Below, piece by piece: positions 1 through 6,856 of a stretch of DNA of 14,613 nt. Under the pieces are notes generated by a model. It made no database searches and had not been told where the DNA came from. It worked only from the letters and a program-made list of their open reading frames with translations. A program made the position numbers and the translations under genes. The first letter of the stretch is position 1, and each line of letters begins with the position of its first letter. Origin of the DNA: Rhodospirillales bacterium (lineage in GTDB: Bacteria; Pseudomonadota; Alphaproteobacteria; Acetobacterales; Acetobacteraceae). The stretch is from NCBI GenBank assembly GCA_018971455.1, contig JAGXAV010000013.1, positions 1-14,613 of the forward strand, read 5' to 3'.

Positions 1-782
1 CGGCACTGGCGGTGCGGATCTCGCATGAGCGGCGTCAGCCGGCGCCGGTTTCGGCGCTGCGGCTGGGGCTCGAATGCGGCCGTTCGGATCCGAGTTCCGG
101 CCTCGTCGCCAACCCCCTTCTGGGCCTGGTGGGCGATTGGTTGGCCGATGCCGGCGGCTCGGCGATCATCGGCGAGACGATGGAGTGGCTGGGGGCCGAG
201 GATCTGCTGGCCGCGCGCGCCAGGAGCCCGGCCGTCGCCGAGGCGCTGCGCAGCGCGGTGCTGCGGCGCGAACGCATGGCGATAGGCGCCGGCATCGACC
301 TCACCGGCAGCAATCCCGGGCCGACCAACATCGCGGCGGGCCTGTCCTCGATCGAGGAGAAATCGCTCGGCAATATTGCCAAGAGCGGCACCCGGCCGAT
401 CGAAGGCGTTCTCGGGTACGGGGATGCGCCGTCCGGCTCGGGCATGTGGACGATGGACGCGGCCGCCTATGCGCCGGAATCGGTCACAGGCTTCGTTCTT
501 GCCGGCGCGCAGATGATCCTGTTCACCACCGGCGTCGGCAATCCCTATGGCAGCGCGCTCGCGCCCACCATCAAGCTCAGCGCGAATCCGCAGACTTGCG
601 GCGGCGGGCATCTGCCGCTGGATTTCGACGCCAGCGCGTCCTTCCGCGGCGTGCGCGACCTGCCGCAGACCGCCAAGGACCTGCGGGAATGCGTGCGCGC
701 CATCGCCTCCGGCTCGTTGACCTGGAGCGAGGTTCTGAAGGAGGGGGACGAGGTGCTGAGCCGCTTCGGTCCCGCGCTATGA
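1..782 (+). CDS. UxaA-family sugar-acid dehydratase, large (C-terminal domain) subunit; 5' partial
   Basis: Catalytic large subunit of an altronate/galactarate dehydratase-type (UxaA/GarD) enzyme, which dehydrates a sugar acid to a 2-keto-3-deoxy acid in the cytoplasm. The reading frame is open to the left edge (first whole codon at base 3), so the true start is outside the window; the GTG at 12 is not believed to be the start. Family blocks seen are EEKSLGNIAKSG, the VLGYGDAPSGSG stretch, a TGFVLAGAQMILFTTGVGNPYG-like stretch around bases 494-550, and APTIKLSANP. It ends in ATGA, overlapping the small subunit by four bases. In E. coli UxaA the small domain is fused at the N-terminus; here the two are separate genes with the large one first. 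Sulfolactate sulfo-lyase SuyB is a homologue with the same split, so the substrate stays open. The sugar-acid reading rests on the lactonase, SDR and enolase downstream. Confidence 0.88.
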   Translation, partial: ALAVRISHERRQPAPVSALRLGLECGRSDPSSGLVANPLLGLVGDWLADAGGSAIIGETMEWLGAEDLLAARARSPAVAEALRSAVLRRERMAIGAGIDLTGSNPGPTNIAAGLSSIEEKSLGNIAKSGTRPIEGVLGYGDAPSGSGMWTMDAAAYAPESVTGFVLAGAQMILFTTGVGNPYGSALAPTIKLSANPQTCGGGHLPLDFDASASFRGVRDLPQTAKDLRECVRAIASGSLTWSEVLKEGDEVLSRFGPAL

Positions 783-1078
783 CCGGGAAGCGGGAGGTGG
801 GCGCGATCCGCCTCGCCGGCCACGACAACGTGGCGACCGTGCTGCGCGCCATCGCACCCGGCGAGGCCGTCACCGTGCGCTGCGGTGCGGAGGAGGTGTC
901 GGTCGTGGCGAGCGATGCCGTGCCGCTCTGTCACAAGATCAGCCTCGAGCCGATCGGAGCCGGCGGCGAGGTGGTGAAATACGGGCAGCGCATCGGCCTC
1001 GCGCTCGAGCCGATCGGCGTTGGCCGGCACGTGCATGTGCACAACATGCGCAGCGCGCGAGGACGGAGCGAGCCATGA
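779..1078 (+). CDS. UxaA-family dehydratase small subunit (SAF domain)
   Basis: A 99-residue SAF-domain protein equal to the N-terminal domain of UxaA/GarD, the small partner of the large subunit just upstream. The start is the ATG inside the ATGA overlap with the upstream stop. This fixes the N-terminus, since the same frame is open far upstream only as a shadow. Family marks are HKISL (52-56), VVKYGQRIG (65-73) and the HVHVHN box (84-89) near the C-terminus. An LEPIG motif occurs twice (56-60 and 76-80) and is encoded by a 14-base direct repeat (944-957 and 1004-1017), reflecting the two similar hairpins of the domain. Its stop again overlaps the next start as ATGA. SuyA of sulfolactate sulfo-lyase belongs to the same family, so the family call is firmer than the substrate. 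Confidence 0.88.
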   Translation: MTGKREVGAIRLAGHDNVATVLRAIAPGEAVTVRCGAEEVSVVASDAVPLCHKISLEPIGAGGEVVKYGQRIGLALEPIGVGRHVHVHNMRSARGRSEP

Positions 1079-1848
1079 CACCGCCTGATGACGGCCAACC
1101 CGACATGAGCGGGGCACCGCGCGCCGGGTTCTCGGCCGTGACGCGGACGCGCTTCGCCGATCATGCCTTCGCGGTGCTTTTCCACAAGATCGTGACGGGC
1201 GAGCTCGCCGAGGGTGCGGCGCTGCCCTCCGAGCATGAGCTGAGCGCGCTGTTCAATATTTCGCGCCCCGTCGTGCGCGAGGCGCTGCAGCGGCTGCGGC
1301 GCGAGAATCTGATCGAATCGCGCCGCGGCTCCGGCTCCTTCGTCCGGCTGCGTTCGCAGGTGACCATGTCCTCGGACTACGTCGCCGAGAAGCGAGCCCT
1401 TCTGTTGCAGAACCTGGAATTCCGCATGGCGATCGAGCCGCAGGCCGCCGCCTACGCGGCGGAGCGCTGCACGCCCGCCCAGCTGCAAGTGATCGAACAG
1501 GCGGTGGAGCATTTTCGGGAGGTCGCGATCGTCGAGGGCAGCGCCGGCGATCATCTCGATTACGGCTTCCATCACGCCGTCGCGGTCGCCTGCAACAACC
1601 ACCGCTTCGTCGAGGCGATCGAGACCGTCGAGTACGATATCGATCACGGCGTCAACCTGGTTCGCTACCTCGTGCGCTTCGACCATCTCGAGCGCAGCCG
1701 CAGCGTTTACGAGGACCACTCGCGCATCTGTGCCGCGATTCGCGATCGCGACCCGGACGCCGCCCGCGTGTTCATGCGCGCCCATCTCGAGAATGCCCGC
1801 CGGCGCATGCAGCAGAAGCAGCCGCTGCCGGCCATCACCGCAAGCTGA
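1075..1848 (+). CDS. FadR-subfamily GntR transcriptional regulator (FCD domain)
   Basis: Cytoplasmic DNA-binding regulator of 257 residues. The N-terminal winged helix-turn-helix (about 25-100) carries the GntR signature: LPSEHELSALFNISRPVVRE, then RLRRENLIESRRGSGSFV. The rest is an FCD effector domain. Its usual metal/ligand residues are visible as the D and H of DYGFHHAV and the H of EDHSRI and of MRAHLENA, so it probably senses a carboxylate such as a sugar acid. The ATG at 1075 is chosen because it overlaps the stop of the dehydratase small subunit (ATGA); an alternative ATG at 1105 would shorten it by ten residues. Being coupled inside the operon implies autoregulation. The operator is probably upstream of the window, as no clear FadR-type site is visible in the short gaps here. 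Most likely it represses this catabolic operon. Confidence 0.92.
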   Translation: MTPPDDGQPDMSGAPRAGFSAVTRTRFADHAFAVLFHKIVTGELAEGAALPSEHELSALFNISRPVVREALQRLRRENLIESRRGSGSFVRLRSQVTMSSDYVAEKRALLLQNLEFRMAIEPQAAAYAAERCTPAQLQVIEQAVEHFREVAIVEGSAGDHLDYGFHHAVAVACNNHRFVEAIETVEYDIDHGVNLVRYLVRFDHLERSRSVYEDHSRICAAIRDRDPDAARVFMRAHLENARRRMQQKQPLPAITAS

Positions 1849-1865
1849 AACCAAGGGGTCTCATC

Positions 1866-2504
1866 ATGCCTGCCTACGTCATCAACGACATGGAAGTGAC
1901 GAACCCGGAGCTGCTTGAGAAATACAAGCTGATGTCGCCGTCAACCGTCGCCCAGTACGGCGGGCGCTTCGTGGTGCGTGGCGGCGCCGCCGAAACGATC
2001 GAGGGCGAGTGGTCACCCAAACGCCTGGTGATCCTGGAATTCCCGAGCGCCAACCAGGCCAAGGAATGGGCGCATTCCGATGCCTACGCGCCGGCGCGCG
2101 CGATGCGCCAGGAGGCGTCGCACTCCAACATCATCGTCGTGGAGGGGGTGCCCCCGGCCGCGACCACCGGACAGGCCGGCCGGAATTTTACCAAACGCAT
2201 CGGCATCCTGCGCAAGCGCGAGGACATGACGTACGATCAATTCCACCGCCATTGGCTGACCACCCATGCCGCCTTGTGCGCCAAACTTCCGAGATTGCGG
2301 CGCTACGCCGTCAATCTCGTCGATCGCGCGCGCTTCCCGAAATTCGGCTATGACGGCTTCTCCGAGCTGTGGTTCGACAACGAGGAGGATCTTCACGCGG
2401 CCTTCGCCTCGAAGGATGGCCAGATCCTGCTTGCCGACCTGCCGAATTTCACCAGCCAGATCGATCCGATCATCACCACCGAAACCCAGGTTCTCTGGCC
2501 ATGA
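1866..2504 (+). CDS. DUF1330-EthD tandem domain protein, function unknown
   Basis: A 212-residue cytoplasmic protein made of two dimeric alpha/beta-barrel type domains. Residues about 1-95 look like DUF1330 (GGRFVVRGG at 32-40, RLVILEFPS at 53-61, then YAPARAMRQEAS). Residues about 108-205 look like EthD, with KRIGILRKRED followed by FHRHWLTTHA, matching the EthD pattern of an aromatic, W130 and H134. There is no signal peptide or membrane segment. An AAGGGG-like Shine-Dalgarno (1852-1857) precedes the ATG. Single domains of this fold usually pair as homodimers, so the tandem could fold as an internal pseudo-dimer. EthD was named from ether degradation in actinobacteria, and some fungal relatives act as dehydratases or decarboxylases; sugar mutarotases of the RhaM type share the fold. 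Its place between regulator and aldehyde dehydrogenase suggests a small-molecule handling step in this pathway. I cannot assign a reaction. Confidence 0.8.
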   Translation: MPAYVINDMEVTNPELLEKYKLMSPSTVAQYGGRFVVRGGAAETIEGEWSPKRLVILEFPSANQAKEWAHSDAYAPARAMRQEASHSNIIVVEGVPPAATTGQAGRNFTKRIGILRKREDMTYDQFHRHWLTTHAALCAKLPRLRRYAVNLVDRARFPKFGYDGFSELWFDNEEDLHAAFASKDGQILLADLPNFTSQIDPIITTETQVLWP

Positions 2505-2520
2505 CACAGGGCACCGAACG

Positions 2521-3975
2521 ATGAACGACAGCGCGATCCAACCCATGCACCGCCTCTTCATCGGCGGCGCCTGGCTCGCCACTTCGCAGACCCTTCCCGT
2601 CATCGATCCCTCGAGCGGCGCGACGGTGGCCGCGATCGCGCGGGGCGGCGCGGCGGAGATCGATGCCGCCGTGCGCGCGGGCCTGGCCGCGCGCGCCGGG
2701 GCGTGGGGGGCGCTCGATGCCACTGATCGCGGCCGGCTGATGATGCGCCTCGCCGAACTCATCCGCCGCGACACCGACATTCTGGCCCGCATCGAAAGCG
2801 AGGATGTGGGCAAGCCGGTCGGCCAGGCCCGGGCGGATGCAATCGTGCTCGCGCGGTACTTCGAATATTACGGCGGCGCGGCCGACAAGGTGCATGGCGA
2901 GACCATTCCGTTCCAGAAAAACTACACCGTGCTGACGGTCTATGAGCCGATCGGCGTGACCGGCCACATCATTCCGTGGAACTACCCGATGCAGATGATG
3001 GGCCGGTCGGTCGCGCCGGCGCTCGCGATGGGCAACGCGGTGGTGCTCAAACCGGCGGAGGACACGTCGCTCAGCGCCCTGCATCTCGCGTGGCTTGCCG
3101 AGGAGGCCGGCTTTCCGCCCGGCTCCTTCAATGTCGTCACAGGCCTCGGTGAGGAAGCCGGCGCGGCGCTTGCCGCCCATCCCGGCATCGGGCATGTGAG
3201 TTTCACCGGCTCGCCGGAAGTCGGCGCGCTGGTGCAGGCGGCGGCTGGGCGCAACAGCATTCCGGTGACGCTCGAACTCGGCGGCAAGTCACCACAGATC
3301 GTCTTCGCCGACGCGCCGATCGACGAAGCGGCCGCGACGATCACGCGCGGCATCAGCCAGAATTCCGGGCAGACCTGCAGCGCCGGCTCGCGCGTGCTGA
3401 TCGAGGAGCGGATCTACGACAGCTTCGTCGCCAACCTCGCCGCCCGTTTCCGCACGCTGCGGGTCGGCGCGGCGGACCAGGAGCTGGATTGCGGCCCGGT
3501 GGTGAACGCGGCGCAGAAGCAGCGCATCGGGCGCTATCTGGATCTCGCCCGGCGCGACGGCCTGCCGATCCTCGCCGAGGGCAGCCTCGCCGGCAACGCG
3601 CCGCCCGGCGGCTTCTACGTGAAGCCGACACTGATCGGCGACGTGCCGGCCGATCATCCGCTCGCGCAGGAGGAGATCTTCGGCCCGGTGCTGGTTGCGA
3701 TCCGTGTCAAGGATGAGGCCGAGGCGCTGCGGGTTGCCAATGCCACGCCCTACGGCCTGGTCGCCGGCGTCTGGACCGCCGATATCGCGCGCGGCCTGCG
3801 GCTCGCGCATGGCATCAGCGTGGGCCAGGTCTTCGTCAACAATTACGGCGCGGCGGGTGGGGTGGAGTTGCCGTTCGGCGGCACCAAACGCTCCGGCCAT
3901 GGGCGCGAAAAAGGGTTCGAGGCGCTCTATGGCTTTGCCACGCTGAAGACCATCGCCATCAAGCACGCGTCCTGA
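2521..3975 (+). CDS. NAD(P)+-dependent aldehyde dehydrogenase
   Basis: Soluble aldehyde dehydrogenase of 484 residues, the usual family length, oxidising an aldehyde or semialdehyde to the acid. Catalytic residues are all present: Asn154 in IIPWNYP, Lys177 in VVLKPAE, Glu252 in LELGGKSP, and the nucleophile Cys286 in NSGQTCSAGSR. The EEIFGPV block and the C-terminal PFGGTKRSGHGREKG block are also intact. Glu180 after the KPA motif favours NAD+ over NADP+ by family precedent. The ATG at 2521 lies 16 bases after the upstream stop and gives a standard N-terminus. The same frame is open back to 2266, but that part lies inside the preceding gene and does not resemble the family. In this operon, 2-ketoglutarate semialdehyde, succinate semialdehyde, lactaldehyde and glycolaldehyde are all reasonable substrates. 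The sequence alone does not choose between them. Confidence 0.93.
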   Translation: MNDSAIQPMHRLFIGGAWLATSQTLPVIDPSSGATVAAIARGGAAEIDAAVRAGLAARAGAWGALDATDRGRLMMRLAELIRRDTDILARIESEDVGKPVGQARADAIVLARYFEYYGGAADKVHGETIPFQKNYTVLTVYEPIGVTGHIIPWNYPMQMMGRSVAPALAMGNAVVLKPAEDTSLSALHLAWLAEEAGFPPGSFNVVTGLGEEAGAALAAHPGIGHVSFTGSPEVGALVQAAAGRNSIPVTLELGGKSPQIVFADAPIDEAAATITRGISQNSGQTCSAGSRVLIEERIYDSFVANLAARFRTLRVGAADQELDCGPVVNAAQKQRIGRYLDLARRDGLPILAEGSLAGNAPPGGFYVKPTLIGDVPADHPLAQEEIFGPVLVAIRVKDEAEALRVANATPYGLVAGVWTADIARGLRLAHGISVGQVFVNNYGAAGGVELPFGGTKRSGHGREKGFEALYGFATLKTIAIKHAS

Positions 3976-4041
3976 AAGGGCGCGGCGGGCGCGATACGCC
4001 AATAGAATGAAACGTCACGCGGGAAAGCCGGGAAGCACATC

Positions 4042-4791
4042 ATGAAGCTGAAGGACAAGGTTGCCATCGTCACCGGCGCCGGCGGCGGGTTCGGTGAGGG
4101 CATTGCCAGGCGGTTCGCCCAGGAAGGGGCGCGGATTGCCGTGGTCGATCTGCGCGGGGACGCGGCGGCCCGTGTCGCGCGCGAGATCGGCGGCGGCGCC
4201 ATCGCCCTGACCGCCGATGTCGGCGATGGCGAGCAGGTCGCCCAGGTGGTGCGCGAGACGGCATCGAAGCTCGGCACGCCGGAGATCCTCGTCAACAATG
4301 CCGGGGTCACGCATCGCAACGGGCCGATCCTCAACGTCACGGAAGGGGATTTCGACCGTCTCTTCCGCATCAACGTGAAGTCGATCTTCTTCTTCGTGCG
4401 CGAGATCGCCCCGGTGATGCGCGATGGCGGCGGCGGCACGATCATCAATATCGGATCGACCGCCGGTATCCGCCCGCGCCCGGGGCTGACCTGGTACAAC
4501 GCGACGAAGGGCGCCGTGAATCTGGTTTCCAAATCGCTGGCCGTGGAACTCGCGCCATGGAAGATCCGCGTCAACGTCATCTGCCCGGTGATGGGCGAAA
4601 CGGGGCTGCTGCAGGATTTCATGGGCGTCGAGGACACGCCCGAGAATCGCGCGCGCTTCATCGCGACCATTCCGCTCGGCCGCCTCTCGCGCCCGGAGGA
4701 CATCGCGGCGGCGGCGGCGTTCCTGGCCTCTGATGACGCGGCGATGATCACCGGAACCGAGTTGCCCGTCGATGGCGGGCGCTGCGTGTGA
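4042..4791 (+). CDS. Classical SDR-family sugar/sugar-acid dehydrogenase
   Basis: A 249-residue short-chain dehydrogenase. The Rossmann glycine motif is TGAGGGFG (11-18), NNAG is at 85-88, and the catalytic tetrad is Asn111, Ser139, Tyr152 and Lys156 (YNATK). The C-terminal TGTELPVDGG is typical. Asp36 at the end of the second strand indicates NAD+ preference. The residue before Lys156 is Thr where many members have Ser or Ala, within normal variation. A GGAAG-type ribosome site (4030-4034) precedes the ATG by seven bases. The stop overlaps the next gene's GTG (GTGA). Placed immediately before a lactonase and an enolase dehydratase, it probably oxidises an aldose to its lactone. A 2-keto-3-deoxyaldonate 4-dehydrogenase role, as in L-fucose/L-rhamnose oxidative routes, is the main alternative. 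Confidence 0.92.
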   Translation: MKLKDKVAIVTGAGGGFGEGIARRFAQEGARIAVVDLRGDAAARVAREIGGGAIALTADVGDGEQVAQVVRETASKLGTPEILVNNAGVTHRNGPILNVTEGDFDRLFRINVKSIFFFVREIAPVMRDGGGGTIINIGSTAGIRPRPGLTWYNATKGAVNLVSKSLAVELAPWKIRVNVICPVMGETGLLQDFMGVEDTPENRARFIATIPLGRLSRPEDIAAAAAFLASDDAAMITGTELPVDGGRCV

Positions 4792-5660
4792 ACTGGCAGC
4801 GCGTCGGCGACCAGCGCGATGTTCTCGGCGAGAGCCTGATCTGGGACGACGCCCTCAACGCCCTGTTCTGGGTCGATATCCGGGCCCCCGCGCTGCGCCG
4901 GCTCGACTGGTCGAGCGGCGCCATCACCACCCGGCCGATGCCGAGCCTGGTCGGGTCGATCGCGCTGGGGCGGCCCGGGCGGCTGCTGGTGGCGCTGGGC
5001 GAGTCGATCCATTGCTATGACTGGGATGCCGGGCGGCTCGACCCGGTTGCGGCCCTGCCGGACTCCCAGCGTGGCTTGCGCTTCAATGACGGGCGTTGCG
5101 ACCGGCAGGGCCGGTTCTGGGTCGGGACCATGCACAACGAGATCCGCGAGCCGAGGGGCGCGCTGTTCCGTCTCGACCCGGGCGGCCTCACCCTGGTGCG
5201 GAGCGAGGTCAACATCCCGAACAGCCTTGCCTGGAGCCCGGACGGGACGCGCATGTATTTCGCCGATTCTCCGCGCCACGACATTGAATGTTGCGATTAC
5301 AACACAAATTCCGGGCATGCCGGAAAACCCCGCGTTTTCGCGCGCATCGCCCCTCCCGGCTTTGCCGATGGCTCGGCGGTCGATGCCGATGGCTTCCTGT
5401 GGAATGCCGAGTTCAATGGCGGACGGGTGGTGCGCTACGCCCCGGATGGCCGGGTCGATCGCGTCATTCCCGTGCCCATGCCGCAACCCACCTGCTGCGG
5501 CTTCGGCGGGCCCGATCTGGATTGCCTGTTCGTGACCAGCACGAGTCAGCGCCTGTCGCAGGAGGAGCTGGCGGCCCGTCCGCTGGCGGGCGCCTTGATC
5601 ATGCTGAAACCGGGGGTGCGCGGTATCGTCGAACCCCGCTGGGCAGGAGATGCCGCATGA
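4788..5660 (+). CDS. SMP-30/gluconolactonase/LRE-family sugar lactonase
   Basis: A 290-residue six-bladed beta-propeller lactonase that opens sugar lactones to aldonates using one divalent metal. By analogy with regucalcin/SMP30, the metal ligands are Glu15 (GESLIW), Asn145 (IPNSLAWS) and Asp194 (FADGSAVDADG). The substrate-contacting Arg98 and Asn100 (RFNDGRCD) and Glu118 (HNEIR) are also present. It begins with GTG at 4788, overlapping the SDR stop by four bases, and ends in ATGA, overlapping the enolase gene. The codons at about 5281-5340 are noticeably more AT-rich than the surroundings and encode the variable stretch ECCDYNTNSGHAGK; the fold motifs continue on both sides, so there is no sign of a break. 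Position between dehydrogenase and dehydratase fits hydrolysis of the lactone made by the SDR. Confidence 0.92.
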   Translation: MNWQRVGDQRDVLGESLIWDDALNALFWVDIRAPALRRLDWSSGAITTRPMPSLVGSIALGRPGRLLVALGESIHCYDWDAGRLDPVAALPDSQRGLRFNDGRCDRQGRFWVGTMHNEIREPRGALFRLDPGGLTLVRSEVNIPNSLAWSPDGTRMYFADSPRHDIECCDYNTNSGHAGKPRVFARIAPPGFADGSAVDADGFLWNAEFNGGRVVRYAPDGRVDRVIPVPMPQPTCCGFGGPDLDCLFVTSTSQRLSQEELAARPLAGALIMLKPGVRGIVEPRWAGDAA

Positions 5661-6787
5661 CGATCCGGATCGCCAAGGTCGAGGCGTTCGCCTATCGCGT
5701 GCCCATTGCCTCTCCCATCAAAGTCGCGTTCGGCACGTTTCGCGACCGTCCCTTCGTCCTCGTGCGCGTGACCGACACCGAGGGCGTTGAGGGATGGGGC
5801 GAGGCCTGGTGCAACTGGCCCTCGGTCGGTGCCGAGCACCGCGCGCGACTCGCGGCGGATCTGGGCGAGCGGCTCATCGGGCGGGAATTTGCGGGGCCGG
5901 AGGAGGCGTTTCGCACGCTGACCTCGGACCTCGAAGTTCTGGTGCTGCAAACCGGCGAGGTCGGCCCGATCGCCCAGGCCCTCGCCGGCATCGACATTGC
6001 GATGTGGGACCTCGCCGCGCGCCGGCAGGGCGTGCCGCTCTATCGCGCGCTGGGCCGCTCCCATGCGACGAGCGTGCCGGTCTATGTGACGGGACTGAAC
6101 CCCGATGAGCCGGAGACATTCGCCCTGCCGCGGCAGGCGGAGGGCCATCGTGCCTTCAAGCTGAAGCTGGGCTTCGGCCGCGATCTGGATCTGCGCAACC
6201 TGGCGGCGCTTCGTTCGGCACTCGGCCCGTCGGCCACGCTGATGACCGACGCCAATCAGGCCCTGTCCCTGGAGGCGGCGATCGAGCTCAGCCAGGCCGC
6301 CGCGCGGCACGACATCATGTGGCTCGAGGAGCCGCTGCGCGTCGACGCCCCGCCGGCGGACTGGACCGCGCTGGCGGCGGCGAGCCCCATTCCGCTCGCC
6401 GGGGGCGAGAATCTGCGCGGCGAGGAACTGGCCGCGGCCGCCGCCGGCGACGTCTTCAAATTCATCCAGCCGGATCTCACCAAATGGGGCGGCCTGTCCG
6501 GCAACATCCCCATTCTCCGCGGCGCCGTCGAACGGGGCCGGGTGTTCTGCCCGCATGTCTTTGGCGGCGGCATCGCGCTCATGGTCTCGCTGCACGCGCT
6601 GGCCGCCATCGGCGGGGAGGGGCTGCTGGAATTCGACTGCCACCCCAATGCCGGGCGCGAGATCGTCGTGGGCGATGTGGTGCCGGTCACCGAGGGGCGG
6701 GTTCCGGTGCCGCAGACGCCGGGGCTGGGCGTCACGCCCGATCTCGCCGCCCTCGCGCGCTATCGCACCTGGCCGGCGCTCCCCTAA
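5657..6787 (+). CDS. Enolase-superfamily sugar-acid dehydratase (mandelate racemase subgroup)
   Basis: A 376-residue member of the mandelate racemase/muconate lactonizing enzyme family, the last gene of the operon. The capping domain (about 1-130) is followed by the barrel. Catalytic residues line up with mandelate racemase: the KxK pair Lys168/Lys170 (KLKLG), metal ligands Asp198 (DANQ), Glu224 (EEP) and Glu251 (GGEN), the Asp273-His300 dyad (QPD; CPHVFGGG), and Glu325 (LEFD). Both general bases are intact, as in acid-sugar dehydratases and racemases. The ATG at 5657 is in an ATGA overlap with the lactonase stop; upstream codons in the same frame are a shadow inside that gene. With lactonase and SDR upstream, dehydration of an aldonate to 2-keto-3-deoxyaldonate is the likely reaction. 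The residues seen do not say which sugar, nor do they exclude a racemase or epimerase. Confidence 0.9.
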   Translation: MTIRIAKVEAFAYRVPIASPIKVAFGTFRDRPFVLVRVTDTEGVEGWGEAWCNWPSVGAEHRARLAADLGERLIGREFAGPEEAFRTLTSDLEVLVLQTGEVGPIAQALAGIDIAMWDLAARRQGVPLYRALGRSHATSVPVYVTGLNPDEPETFALPRQAEGHRAFKLKLGFGRDLDLRNLAALRSALGPSATLMTDANQALSLEAAIELSQAAARHDIMWLEEPLRVDAPPADWTALAAASPIPLAGGENLRGEELAAAAAGDVFKFIQPDLTKWGGLSGNIPILRGAVERGRVFCPHVFGGGIALMVSLHALAAIGGEGLLEFDCHPNAGREIVVGDVVPVTEGRVPVPQTPGLGVTPDLAALARYRTWPALP

Positions 6788-6815
6788 CCGGAATTCGCGC
6801 GCCGGGCAGTCAGCA

Positions 6816-6849
6816 CCCTCCCCGGCCGATCCGACACGGCCGGGGAGGG
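6816..6849. terminator. Hairpin between convergent genes, probable bidirectional terminator
   Basis: A perfect 13-bp GC-rich stem (ccctccccggccg at 6816-6828, cggccggggaggg at 6837-6849) encloses an 8-base loop. It lies in the 69-base gap between the stop of the enolase gene (+) and the stop of the CoxL-like gene (-), so it can serve both transcripts. No T-run follows on either strand, so it is not a textbook intrinsic terminator, although such U-poor hairpins are common at gene ends in GC-rich genomes. Confidence 0.7.
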
Positions 6850-6856
6850 CGCGGGA

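Noticed and set aside
944..1017. 14-base direct repeat ctcgagccgatcgg, two copies 60 bases apart
   Set aside because: Both copies encode LEPIG in equivalent hairpins of the SAF domain, so it is explained by protein structure, not a mobile or regulatory repeat.
1..1078. Sulfolactate sulfo-lyase SuyAB as the identity of the dehydratase pair
   Set aside because: Same family and split, but the operon is rich in sugar-type enzymes and shows no sulfonate or sulfite gene. Kept only as an alternative.
3927..5486. 519-codon open frame on the - strand
   Set aside because: Lies opposite the well-supported SDR and lactonase genes and has no recognisable motif.
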